A stretch of 64,000 nt of DNA from contig JAPDFW010000113.1 in the NCBI GenBank assembly GCA_028826165.1, forward strand, positions 62,001 through 126,000. Reading direction: 5' to 3'. A program made the translations under genes and the position numbers. Positions 44,407 to 55,296 of the stretch are shown here, in pieces. The notes below the pieces were generated by a model, which searched no databases, was not told the DNA's origin, and saw nothing but the letters and a program-made list of their open reading frames with translations. The number at the start of each line of letters is the position of its first letter. Positions within the stretch are counted from its first letter, which is position 1. This DNA comes from Anaeramoeba ignava. Its lineage: Eukaryota; Metamonada; Anaeramoebidae.

Positions 44407-47400
44407 ATGGATAATAATAATCAAAATGAAAATGCAAATCAAAATCAAAATCAAAATGAAAATGAAAAATTTAGAAAAAAAAGTAACAAAAAATTTAATT
44501 AAAGATTATTCAAACCTTTTAAATGGAAATTCATTTAAAGATTTTTCAATTTTTGTTGAGAAAGAATCAAATCCTTTTGAAATTAAAGTTCATAAATCAA
44601 TTTTATCTTCAAGATCTCCTTTTTTTAATGAATCATTAAGGCAAGAATCTCTTTCTATTTCTTTAAATCAATTTAATAAAAAAGAAATGGAATCAATTTT
44701 GAGTTATATTTATTATGGAAATATTTCTTTTGAGAATCAAGAAAATCTTATTCAATTATTGGAAATTTCAATTTATTTTAAATTAAATTTATTGAAAGAA
44801 ATTATTCAAAAAAAAATTTTAAATTCAATTAATTATTCAAATTTTTTCCAATTTTTATTCCAAAATCGAAATTTAAATTCAAATGAAATTGAAATAAAAT
44901 GTTTTGAATTAATAAATCAAAATTTTTCCCAAATTCAAAATAATGAGAATTTATTCAATTTAACTAAAGAAGAAATTATCAAATTTATTCAATTTAAACA
45001 AGAAAAAAAAGAAATTTTTCAATTTGATTTTTTTCAATTTTTGGATAATTGGATTGAAAAAGAAATAAAAATTAAAAGGAAAAAGAAAAAGAAAAGGAAA
45101 GAAAGAAAAAGAAAAAGAAAAAGAAAAAGAAATTGAAAAGGAAATTGGAATTGAAAAGAAAAGATTATTTCATTCTTTTTTTTCATTATTTGATAAAGAT
45201 TCAATTTCAAAACAAGATTTTGATAAGTTAAAACAATTTGATATTTTTCTTCCAAATTCTTTTTTAATTGATATTGAAAGAACTATTTTTGAAATTCAAG
45301 ATCAAGAAAATCAAACAAGAATCAAAGAAAAAGATAAGAAAATTAAAAGAAGAGATAAAAGAATCAAAGAAAAAGATAAAAAAATCAAGTCATTTGAATC
45401 TGAAACTCAAAATTTGAAAAATGAAAATGAAAAGAAAGAAAAAGAAGTTGAAGATAAAAACAAAGAGATTGAAAAAATGAAACCTGTTTTTGATAAATAT
45501 CAAGAACAATATCAACAATATTTAGAATATGAATTGAAAAAGAAATTAGAAGAAATCAAAAAGAATTTCCCACAATTTTCAAATTCAAAAATAATTCAAG
45601 ATATTGAATATGTTAAGAAATTACAAGAATGGATAAATGATAATAAATTCTTTTCTAAAATAAAAAAAGGATTTTCAGCAAAAAAAGATGGATTTGATTC
45701 TCAAAAATTGCATTCAAAATGTGATAATAAAGGAAAAACATTAGTTATTATCAAAACAAAAGATAATTTTATTTTTGGAGGTTTTACTCAAGTTGGATTT
45801 ACAAATGATAAATCAAAATGGAGTGAAAAAGATACAAAATATGATTGGGGATTTATTCCAGATTCAAATGCATTTATTTTTTCATTAAGAAATGATAAAG
45901 GAGATAGAAAACCAGAGAAGTTTACAATTAAACAAGGAGAAGAAAAATATGCAATTTTTTATCATTTAAATTATGGTCCAACTTTTGGTGGAAGTAAATA
46001 TAAATAATTTATATTTAATAAATATTTATTATTAATATAATTAAAATTAAATTAATAAATAATCCAAAATATTAATATAATAAATAATAATATTATTTCA
46101 ATTTAAAATAAAATAAATTTTAAATTAAATTATTATTAATTATTATTAAAATTAATTATTTATTTTTATTAAAATAGAACGTAAATAATTTATATTTAAT
46201 AAATATTTATTATTATAATTAAAATTAAATTAATAAATAATCCAAAATATTAATATAATAAATAATATTATTATTTATTTAAAATTTAAAATAAAATTAA
46301 TTATTAATTATTATTAATTATTATAAAATTAATTATTTATCTTTATTAAAATAGTTGGTAAATAATATATATTTAACAAATATTTATTATTATTATTAAA
46401 AATTAAAATTAATAAATAATTCAAAATATTAATATAATAAATAATATTATTATTTTAAATTTAAAAATAAAATTAATTTTAAAATTAAATTATTTATTAA
46501 TTATTAAATTAAAATTAATTATTTATCTTTATTAAAATAGGTGGTAAATAATTTTATATTTAATAAATATTTATTATTATAATTAAAATTAAATTAATAA
46601 ATAATCAAAAATATTAATATAATAAATAATATTATTATTTCAATTTAAAATAAAATTAATTTTAAATTAAATTATTATTAATTATTATTAAAATTAATTA
46701 TTTATTTTTATTAAAAATAGAACGTAAATAATTTATATTTAATAAATATTTATTATTATAATTAAAATTAAATTTAAAATGAAAATAATCCAAAAATATT
46801 AATATAATAAATAATATTATTATTTAAATTTAAAATAAAATTAATTTTAAATTAAATTATTATTAAATATTATTAAAATTAATTATTTATCTTTATTAAA
46901 ATAGTTGGTAAATAATTTATATTTAACAAATATTTATTATTTATAATTAAAAATTAAATTAATAAATAATCTAAAATATTAATATAATAAATAATATTAT
47001 TATTTAAAATTTAAAATAAAATTAATTTTAAATTAAATTATTTATTAATTATTATTAAAATTAATTATTTATTTTTATTAAAATATTATTTTGTAAAATA
47101 ATTTATATTTTAACAATTATTTATTATTATAATTAAAATTAAATTAATAAATAATCCAGAAAATATTAATATAATAAATAATATTATTATTTCAATTTAA
47201 AATAAAAATTAATTTTAAAATTAAAATTATTATTAATTATTATTAAAATTTAATTATTTATTTTTATTAAAATAGATTGTAAATAATTTATATTTAATAA
47301 ATAATTATTATTATAATTAAAATTAAAATTAATAAATAATCAAAAATATTAATATAATAAATAATATTATTATTTAAATTTAAAATAAAATTAATTTTAA

Positions 47401-47803
47401 ATTAAATTATTATTAATTATTATTAAAATTAATTATTTATATTTATTAAAATAGCTTGTAAATAATTTATATTTAATAAATAATTATTATTATAATTAAA
47501 TTTAAATTAATAAATAATCAAAAATATTAATATAATAAATAATATTATTATTTCAATTTAAAATAAAAATTAATTTTAAATTAAATTATTATTAATTATT
47601 ATTAAAATTAATTATTTATCTTTATTAAAATATTTATAGTTGATATTAGTCTATATTCTAGTTTACAATCTGGTTATTCAAATTTTGGTCAAAGTTATAA
47701 TCTACCTAATGGAATTAAAGAAGAAACAGATGAAGTTCAAAGTTATTTAGCTGGTTCTTGGAATAAATGGGAAGTTGATGAACTTGAATCTTATTTCATT
47801 TAA
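44407..47803 (+). CDS. BTB-TLDc domain protein
   Basis: N-terminal BTB/POZ domain (DFSIFVEKESNPFEIKVHKS then ILSSRSPFFNESL; oligomerisation or cullin-3 adaptor fold), a helical BACK-like stretch, a charged coiled coil (KNENEKKEKEVEDKNKEIEK), and a C-terminal TLDc domain split by the last intron: FHSKCDNKG-like start, GGFTQVGFTNDKSKW, FIFSLRND, YGPTFGG / IDISLYSSLQSGYSNFGQSY, YLAGSWNKWEVDELESY. Exon 1 is 44407-45993 and exon 2 is 47640-47803, joined in phase at GGA A|TT. TLDc proteins act in oxidative-stress protection and V-ATPase regulation in animals. Two frame slips are needed, one near 44465-44475 and one in the AAAAAG-rich tract 45060-45125; both are in low-complexity DNA. ATG 44407 is preferred to 44426 because it gives the Asn/Gln-type N-terminus usual here. 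Confidence 0.88.
45994..47639 (+). repeat. Nine tandem intron-like units inside the TLDc intron
   Basis: Units begin at 45994, 46181, 46358, 46544, 46724, 46908, 47093, 47279 and 47458 (177-187 bp each). Each starts GTAAATA or GTAAAATA, like a 5' splice site, and all but the sixth end in TAG. A 3-nt spacer (AAC, TTG, GTG, AAC, TTG, ATT, CTT) separates TAG from the next GTAAAT. TTG equals the first three bases of the exon after the intron. The unit therefore looks like a duplicated complete intron plus 3 nt of exon. Confidence 0.93.
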
Positions 47804-48114
47804 AAACTTTTTTTCATTTTTTTTTTCAAAATTTAATTCAATTTTAATTTAATTTTCAATCAAATTAAATTCTTTAAATCAATAAATAAGAAACAAATCT
47901 AATTTTAAACAATTTAATTTTAATTTAAAAATATTATTAAAAAGAAGATTAAATTGAAAAAAAGAAAAATTGAAAATATATAAAAATTGAAAATATAAAT
48001 TAATTATTATTAATTGTAAAATATTTTATAAAATATAAAATAGGAAAAAAATCAATTATAATTTATTATTAAAAAATTATTTAATAAAGAAATAAATTGA
48101 AAATATATTTTAAA

Positions 48115-48243
48115 TAATAAAATATTTAAATATAAAACAATAAATTATTATTTTAATAATAAAATTAAATATTAAATTATATTTTTAAATTAATTTATAA
48201 ATTGAATATTAAATTAAACTTATTCTCATTTCTTATATTTATT
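48115..48243 (-). repeat. Inverted copy of the 43.6-kb satellite
   Basis: The reverse complement matches the units at 43604-44015 over roughly 110 bp, including AATGAGAAT, TAATATTCAATTTATAAATT and AATTTTATTATTAAAATAAT. The BTB-TLDc gene lies between the two inverted sets. Confidence 0.85.
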
Positions 48244-48245
48244 TA

Positions 48246-48561
48246 AATGAAAATGGAAAAGATTTTATAATTGAAAGAAAAGAAAAACAATATAAATTTC
48301 CAAAATTAATATTAATAATGAGAAGTGAATTATATCGAGGAATCTTTTTATCTTTAACAGAAGATATTTCCAATAAGTGAATTAAGTAATAAATCATTTC
48401 AAATATTTAAATATTGGATTTATTCAAATCAAATTAAAGATGAAATTGAAATTACACAAGAAATTATTAATGAAATTCAAATTGGAATTGATTATTTTCA
48501 ATTAAATCAAACAAATCCAAATTTATTTAAAATTGAAATAATTCTCCAAAATAAAAAATAA
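48246..48561 (+). pseudogene. BTB domain gene fragment
   Basis: No start codon; the coding sequence begins directly at the end of the inverted satellite. It reads NENGKDFIIERKEKQYKFPK then LILIMRSELYRGIFLSLTED, a one-base shift near 48370, then FPISELSNKSFQIFKYWIYS and a helical tail to a stop at 48559-48561. The order matches the core and C-terminal helices of a BTB domain (compare KVHKSILSSRSPFFNESL in the neighbouring intact gene), but it is not a recent copy of that gene. It is a 5'-truncated, frameshifted relic. Confidence 0.75.
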
Positions 48562-48747
48562 AAAAGAAAAAGAAATTTTTTTCATTTTTCTCATTTTTTA
48601 ATTAAAAAAAATTTGATCATTTTTCTCATTTAAATTAAAAAACAAAAAGTAAGAAAAATAAAATTTGAAATAAACAACACAAAAAAACATAAAATTATTT
48701 TAATTATTTTAACTTTATTTTTATTTAAATAAATTCAAATAGCCAAA

Positions 48748-51458
48748 ATGAAATTAATTCTTTTCTTTTCCTTTTTCTTAATTATTAATATTTTCTTAAT
48801 TCAATCAAACCAAAATCATCAACAACCAATATCAACATTAATATCAAAAATATTAACAGAAACACAAACAACAAGATATTATTCTTCTTTCGATGAAGCT
48901 TGGATTTGGAATTTATTAGATCAATTTTCAGGTTCAGGATATTTTGGAAGTTCTGTTTCAATTTATAAAGAGGTTCTTGTTATTGGATATTATGATGGAA
49001 AAACAGCATATGTTTACAGATATAATGGAACAAATTTTGAACTTGAACAAACTTTGAATGAACCTTCAGCTCCAAATTTTGGATATTCTGTTTCAGTTTA
49101 TGAAGATGTTATTGTTATTGGAGCTTATTATCCAAAAAAAGCATTTATTTACAGATATAATGGAACAATTTGGAATCTTGAACAAACTTTGAATCAATCA
49201 GCTACATATTTTGGATGTAGTGTTTCAATTTATGAGAATGTTACTGTTATTGGAGCTGATGGTGCAAATCAAGCATTTATTTACAGATATAATGGAACAA
49301 TTTGGAATCTTGAACAAACTTTTAATGAATCAGTTCAATCTTTTGGAGAAAGTGTTTCAATTTATGAGAATGTTACTGTTATTGGAGGTGATATAGCAAA
49401 TCAAGCATATGTTTACAGATATAATGGAACATTTTGGAATCTTGAACAAATTTTGAATGAATCAGTTCAATATTTTGGATGGAGTGTTTCAATTTATGAA
49501 GATGTTATTGTTATTGGAACTTACGATTCAATTCAAGTATATGTTTACAGATATAATGGAGCAAATTTTGAACTTGAACAAACTTTGAGTGTATCAACTG
49601 CAGCTTTCGGATATTCTGTTTCAATTTATGAGAATGTTATTGTTATTGGCGCTTATAAATCAAAAAAAGCATATGTTTACAGATATAATGGAACATTTTG
49701 GAATCAAGAACAAACATTGAATGAATCAGCTTTATATTTTGGTTATTCTGTTTCAAATTATGGGAATTTTACTGCTATAGGAAATAATGGTGCAAAGAAA
49801 GTATTTGTTTATGAAGCAAATTTAATTCCTCAAGTTAATATTGTTAATTGTTCTTCTTTGTTTTCATCATTTGATTGTTATTGGGATGAAATTCAAATTC
49901 CAAATTTGGTTTATCAAATCAATTATGGATATGATTGGATTGATATTGATTCTCCAATTCTTGAAGATGGGAATGTTTATTATCAACAATTTAATTCTTC
50001 AATTTATGATAATATTACAGGAAATGAATATTATTCAATTCAAATTCAAGCTTGCGATAATGAAACATCAATGAAATGTGGTGAATCTTCTTCTTTGGTT
50101 AATTTAACAACAAAAATTGATTCTGTAAAAGATTTTCAATTATCAAATCCTTCAAATTATTCAATTAATGTTACATGGAATTATCCAAATGTGCAGATCA
50201 ATGGAGGAATTGCTCATCTTAATCATTATAATCTTTCTTATTTAAATCAATCTCAACCTGATTTAATATCTTTCATTTCAGTTGATAATTCTTCACTTGA
50301 TTATTTTTGAATAATTTAGAATGTGGAAATGATTATAATATTTCAATTTGTGGATGTAGAACGCAAGAATGTGAAGGAGAAGATAAAGGAGAAATTGTTG
50401 AATCATCAATTTCATTAATATTTGGAGAAGTTACAGATTTTTCATGTTCAATTTCAAATTCAATCGATCTTAATTGTAATTGGAATCAACCAATTAATTG
50501 TTCAATTCCATTTTATTATAATTTAACTTATCAATCAATTTATCAAAATGATTCAGGAAATTATCAACCAACATTATCAAATCAACAATTTACAGTTCAA
50601 TTTCCAAATCAAGAATATCAAATCAATGTATCAGCATGCAATTCAAATGGAAAATGTGGATATATTTCAACAATTTCAATTACAACTGATAATTTAACTT
50701 CTCCAATAATTTATGAAACAATTTCCAAAATTGAAGAAATTGAATTTAATTTCACAAAATTAACAAATGCAAACAATTATTCAATTTCACTTGATAATGA
50801 AACAAATTGGGAAAAATTCACATCTCTTGATTTAAGTGGAAATGAAATAATTGGAACCATAAGTGAAATATCAGGAAATATTGAATATAATATTTCAATT
50901 CGAGGATGTGTTGATTTAAATTGTGAAACACCATATTTAGGATTACCTAGTTTAATTAATTCAACAAAAGCTAAATTAGGAAATATTACTTCATTAAATT
51001 GTAATTCATTAATTAATGGATTTGTTTGTAGTTGGGATTCATTAAATTTATCAAGTGGATTAAAAGGATATTCATTTACTTACAATTCAATTTCAATTTG
51101 TTTATCAACTTTAACAACAAATTATTCAATTTCAGGATTAAATGGAGGAGAATATTATGAAATTTCAATTTATTCATCAGCTGATTTAAATTGTTCATTT
51201 AATGAATATTCAGGAATTAATTCAACAACATCAATTACAACATTATCAACAAATGAATCTAATGATAATTCAAAAACAACAGCAATAACTTTAGGAATAA
51301 TTATTCCTATTATTGTTATTTCAGCTATTATTATTGGAATTATTTTATACAAAAAGAAAAAATCAAAATCAAATTCAAAATCAAACTCAAAATCAAAATC
51401 AAAATCAAAATCAAAAAACAAAGAAGAAAAAGAACTTCATAATGATTTGGATATTTAA
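48748..51458 (+). CDS. Secreted/surface beta-propeller TM protein, copy 1 (frameshifted)
   Basis: Signal peptide (MKLILFFSFFLIINIFLIQS), a seven-blade propeller of ~43-residue repeats with the core FGxSVSIYENVTVIGA then AFIYRYNGTxWNLEQTL (FG-GAP/integrin-like), then Cys-containing fibronectin-III-like modules (WNYPNVQINGG; CSISNSIDLNCNWNQP), one membrane helix (LGIIIPIIVISAIIIGIILY) and a short Lys/Ser-rich cytosolic tail ending LHNDLDI. Many Asn-X-Ser/Thr sites are present. It is a plausible adhesion or prey-recognition receptor. A single T is missing relative to copy 2 in a T run at about 50302-50307, producing a stop at 50308-50310; the rest of the frame is intact from 50307. It is therefore either a very young pseudogene or a sequence error. 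Intronless. Confidence 0.82.
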
Positions 51459-51788
51459 TTCCAATTCAATTTTAAATTCCAAATTTCCATTTCAAATTCA
51501 TTTTTCTTTTTTCTTTCTAAAAATTCAAAATAACAATAATAAAAAATTAAAAATTCAAAATTAATTTTTAATAATATTTAGTCATTTTTCTTTCTTTTTC
51601 TTTTCAATTCAAAAAAAAATTTTTGTTTTCTCACTTTTTTAATTAAAAAAAATTTAATCATTTTTTTTCTTTTTAATTTCAACAAGCAAAAGTAAGAAAA
51701 ATAAAATTTGAAATAAACAACACACAAACATAAACTTATTTTAATTATTTTAACTTTATTTTTATTTAAATAAATCCAAATAGCCAAA
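51459..51788. other. Spacer between the tandem propeller genes
   Basis: 330 bp. The first part matches the 3' flank of copy 2 and the last ~120 bp match the 5' flank of copy 1 (AGTAAGAAAAATAAAATTTG, AATAAACAACAC, TTAATTATTTTAACTTTATT, AAATAGCCAAAATG). The duplication thus carried promoter and terminator sequence along with the gene. No separate gene is present. Confidence 0.7.
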
Positions 51789-54488
51789 ATGAAATTAATT
51801 CTTTTCTTTTCCTTTTTCTTAATTATTAATATTTTCTTAATTCAATCAAATCAAAATCAACAACAACCAATATCAACATTAATATCAAAAATATTAACAG
51901 AAACACAAACAACAAGATATTATTCTTCTTTCGATGAAGCTTGGATTTGGAATTTATTAGATCAATTTTCAGGTTCAGGAAATTTTGGATGGAGTGTTTC
52001 AATTTATAAAGAGGTTCTTGTTATTGGAGATTATGATGGAAGAAAAGCATATGTTTACAGATATAATGGAGCAAATTTTGAACTTGAACAAACTTTGAAT
52101 GGACCAACTTCAATATTTGGATGGGATGCTTCAGTTTATGAAGATGTTATTGTTATTAGCGATTCTTATTCAAAAAGAGCATATATTTACAGATATAATG
52201 TAACAATTTGGAATCTTGAACAAACTTTGAGTGATTCAGCTTCAAATTTTGGATGTAGTGTTTCAATTTATGAGAATGTTACTGTTATTGGAGCTGATAG
52301 TGCAAATCAAGCATTTATTTACAGATATAATGGATCATTTTGGAATCTTGAACAAACATTGAGTGATTCAGCTTCATCTTTTGGATGTAGTGTTTCAATT
52401 TATGAGAATGTTACTGTTATTGGAGCTAGTGGTGCAAATCAAGCATTTATTTACAGATATAATGGAGCAATTTGGAATCTTGAACAAACATTGAGTGATT
52501 CAGCTTCATCTTTTGGAAAAAGTGTTTCAATTTATGAAGATGTTACTGTTATTGGGGCTAGTGGTGAAAATCAAGCATTTATTTACAGATATAATGGAAC
52601 ATTTTGGAATGAAGAACAAATTTTGAGTGTATCAGCTTCAGATTTTGGAGAAAGTGTTTCAATTTATGAGAATGTTATTATTATTGGCGCTTATGGTGCA
52701 AATCAAGCATTTATTTACAGATATAATGGAACATTTTGGAATCAAGAAAAAACATTGAATCAATCAGCTTCATATTTTGGTTATTCTGTTTCAAATTATG
52801 GGAATTTTACTGCTATTGGAGCTTATAATGCAAGGAGAGTATTTGTTTATGAAGTTAGTTTCATTTCTCAAGTTAATATTGTTAATTGTTCTTCTTTGTT
52901 TTCATCATTTGATTGTTATTGGGATGAAATTCAAATTCCAAATTTGGTTTATCAAATCAATTATGGATATGATTGGATTGATATTGATTCTCCAATTCTT
53001 GAAGATGGAAATGTTTATTATCAATTATTTAATTCTTCATTTTATGATAATATTACAGGAAATGAATATTATTCAATTCAAATTCAAGCTTGCGATAATG
53101 CATCAATGAAATGTGGTGAATCTTCTTCTTTGGTTAATTTAACAACAAAAATTGATTCTGTAAAAGATTTTCAATTATTCAATCCTACAAATTATTCAAT
53201 TAATGTTACATGGAATTATCCAAATGTGCAGATCAATGGAGGAATTGCTCATCTTAATCATTATAATCTTTCTTATTTAAATCAATCTCAACCTAATTTA
53301 ATATCTTTCATTTCAGTTGATAATTCTTCACTTGATTATTTTTTGAATAATTTAGAATGTGGAAATGATTATAATATTTCAATTTGTGGATGTAGAACGC
53401 AAGAATGTGAAGGAGAAGATAAAGGAGAAATTGTTGAATCATCAATTTCATTAATATTTGGAGAAGTTACAGATTTTTCATGTTCAATTTCAAATTCAAT
53501 AGATCTTAATTGTAATTGGAATCAACCAATTAATTGTTCAATTCCATTTTATTATAATTTGACTTATCAATCTATTTATCAAAATGATTCTGGAAATTAT
53601 CAACCAACATTATCAAATCAACAATTAACAGTTCAATTTCCAAATCAAGAGTATCAAATCAATGTATCAGCATGTAATTCAAATGATAAATGTGGAGATA
53701 TTTCAACAATTTCAATTACAACTGATAATTTAACTTCTCCAACAATTTATGAAACAATTTCCAAAATTGAAGAAATTGAATTTAATTTCACAAAATTAAC
53801 AAATGCAAACAATTATTCAATTTCACTTGATAATGAAACAAATTGGGAAAAATTCACATCTCTTGATTTAAGTGGAAATGAAATAATTGGAACCATAAGT
53901 GGAATATCAGGAAATATTGAATATAATATTTCAATTCGAGGATGTGTAGATTTAAATTGTGAAATACCATATTTAGGATTACCTAGTTTAATTAATTCAA
54001 CAAAAGCTAAATTAGGAAATATTACTTCATTAAATTGTAATTCATTAATTAATGGATTTGTTTGTAGTTGGAATTCATTAAATTTATCAAGTGGATTAAA
54101 AGGATATTCATTTACTTACAATTCAATTTCAATTTGTTTATCAACTTCAACAACAAATTATTCAGTTTCAGGATTAAATGGAGGAGAATATTATGAAATT
54201 TCAATTTATTCATCAGCTGATTTAAATTGTTCATTTAATGAATATTCAGGAATTAATTCAACAACATCAATTACAACATTATCAACAAATGAATCTAATG
54301 ATAATTCAAAAACAACAGCAATAACTTTAGGAATAATTATTCCTATTATTGTTATTTCAGCTATTATTATTGGAATTATTTTATACAAAAAGAAAAAATC
54401 AAAATCAAAATCAAATTCGAAATCAAAATCAAAATCAAAATCAAAAAACAAAGAAGAAAAAGAACTTCATAATGATTTGGATATTTAA
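51789..54488 (+). CDS. Secreted/surface beta-propeller TM protein, copy 2 (intact)
   Basis: 899 residues, intronless, same architecture as copy 1: signal peptide 1-~20, seven propeller repeats ~60-370, FN3-like Cys modules ~375-830, membrane helix ~843-865, Lys/Ser tail. The signal peptide, the FN3-like region, the TM segment and tail are almost identical to copy 1. The propeller repeats differ much more (for example FGWDASVYEDVIVIS in blade 2 and ADSANQ, ASGANQ and ASGENQ loops). The unit length is 3041 bp, so this is a recent tandem duplication. The family name is not certain; integrin alpha-like FG-GAP proteins are the nearest comparison. Function in adhesion or recognition is inference. 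Confidence 0.85.
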   Translation: MKLILFFSFFLIINIFLIQSNQNQQQPISTLISKILTETQTTRYYSSFDEAWIWNLLDQFSGSGNFGWSVSIYKEVLVIGDYDGRKAYVYRYNGANFELEQTLNGPTSIFGWDASVYEDVIVISDSYSKRAYIYRYNVTIWNLEQTLSDSASNFGCSVSIYENVTVIGADSANQAFIYRYNGSFWNLEQTLSDSASSFGCSVSIYENVTVIGASGANQAFIYRYNGAIWNLEQTLSDSASSFGKSVSIYEDVTVIGASGENQAFIYRYNGTFWNEEQILSVSASDFGESVSIYENVIIIGAYGANQAFIYRYNGTFWNQEKTLNQSASYFGYSVSNYGNFTAIGAYNARRVFVYEVSFISQVNIVNCSSLFSSFDCYWDEIQIPNLVYQINYGYDWIDIDSPILEDGNVYYQLFNSSFYDNITGNEYYSIQIQACDNASMKCGESSSLVNLTTKIDSVKDFQLFNPTNYSINVTWNYPNVQINGGIAHLNHYNLSYLNQSQPNLISFISVDNSSLDYFLNNLECGNDYNISICGCRTQECEGEDKGEIVESSISLIFGEVTDFSCSISNSIDLNCNWNQPINCSIPFYYNLTYQSIYQNDSGNYQPTLSNQQLTVQFPNQEYQINVSACNSNDKCGDISTISITTDNLTSPTIYETISKIEEIEFNFTKLTNANNYSISLDNETNWEKFTSLDLSGNEIIGTISGISGNIEYNISIRGCVDLNCEIPYLGLPSLINSTKAKLGNITSLNCNSLINGFVCSWNSLNLSSGLKGYSFTYNSISICLSTSTTNYSVSGLNGGEYYEISIYSSADLNCSFNEYSGINSTTSITTLSTNESNDNSKTTAITLGIIIPIIVISAIIIGIILYKKKKSKSKSNSKSKSKSKSKNKEEKELHNDLDI

Positions 54489-54617
54489 TTCCAATTCAAT
54501 TTTAAATTCCAAATTTCCATTTCAAATTCATTTTTCTTTTTTCTTTCTAAAAATTCAAAATAACAATAATAAAAAATTCAAAATTCAAAATTCAAAATTC
54601 AAAATTCAAAATTAAAT

Positions 54618-55211
54618 TTAAACATCAAATAAAAAATCTTTTATTGTTGATTTTTTTTTAGAAGGATTTGTTTGAGATTTTTGAATTATTTGAGAAATTT
54701 TTTTTTTCTTTTGAGATAATAAATTCTTTTTCCTTTTTAAAACAGCTTGATTTATTGACACTTTTTTTCTTCTTTTCATTTTAGAATTTTGTTTTTTTTG
54801 ATTTTTAAGAATTTTTTCTTGATGGAATTGGGAACTTTTTGAAGCACCAATAACAGTGAAATTATTACAAATTTTACAATGAAAAACAACTTTATTTTTT
54901 GATTTAATTTTTGATTTAATTTTTGATTTAAAATTTTGATTTTGAAAAGATTCTTCTTGAGCAATAAAATGAGCATTTTTTAGGATATTTTCTGTTAATT
55001 TCTTGTTTGGAATTAAAGATTTTGAACAATTATAACCAGGAATAAAAATTGAGTTACAAAAATTACAATAAAGTGTTTGAATTTCAAAAGGAATTTGAAT
55101 ATTTTCAATTTGAGATTTCTCTCTAAATTCTTGAATATACCATCTTGACATAGATTCATCTATTTCTATTGATTTTTTAGCAAGATCTAAAAGAAAAGAA
55201 CAATTTAACAT
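54618..55211 (-). CDS. RNase P/MRP subunit, Rpp21/Rpr2/Snm1-like
   Basis: Intronless, 197 residues. N-terminal helices (LLDLAKKSIEIDESMSRWYI) precede a four-Cys zinc ribbon: YCNFCNSIFIPGYNCS and, after a Lys-rich linker, FHCKICNNFTVIGA. The spacing and the CxxC...IPGxxC pattern followed by CxxC are characteristic of Rpr2/Rpp21/Snm1 proteins, which stabilise RNase P or MRP RNA in tRNA or rRNA processing. The last ~60 residues are basic (KRRKKVSINQ...KKKSTIKDFLF), suitable for RNA or nucleolar binding. It could alternatively be another small zinc-ribbon nucleolar protein. Divergent from the CH-domain gene, with 85 bp between starts. Confidence 0.68.
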   Translation of the reverse strand: MLNCSFLLDLAKKSIEIDESMSRWYIQEFREKSQIENIQIPFEIQTLYCNFCNSIFIPGYNCSKSLIPNKKLTENILKNAHFIAQEESFQNQNFKSKIKSKIKSKNKVVFHCKICNNFTVIGASKSSQFHQEKILKNQKKQNSKMKRRKKVSINQAVLKRKKNLLSQKKKKISQIIQKSQTNPSKKKSTIKDFLFDV

Positions 55212-55296
55212 TTTTTTTTTAATTGAAAAAAAATAAAAAAAATTTTTTTCATTTTTTCTTTCTTTTTTTTCCTATTTTTTTTTTATTCAAATAAAA

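Noticed and set aside
45994-47639. CRISPR-like regularly spaced repeats
   Set aside because: Units are contiguous intron-like copies with no unique spacers, in a eukaryotic gene.
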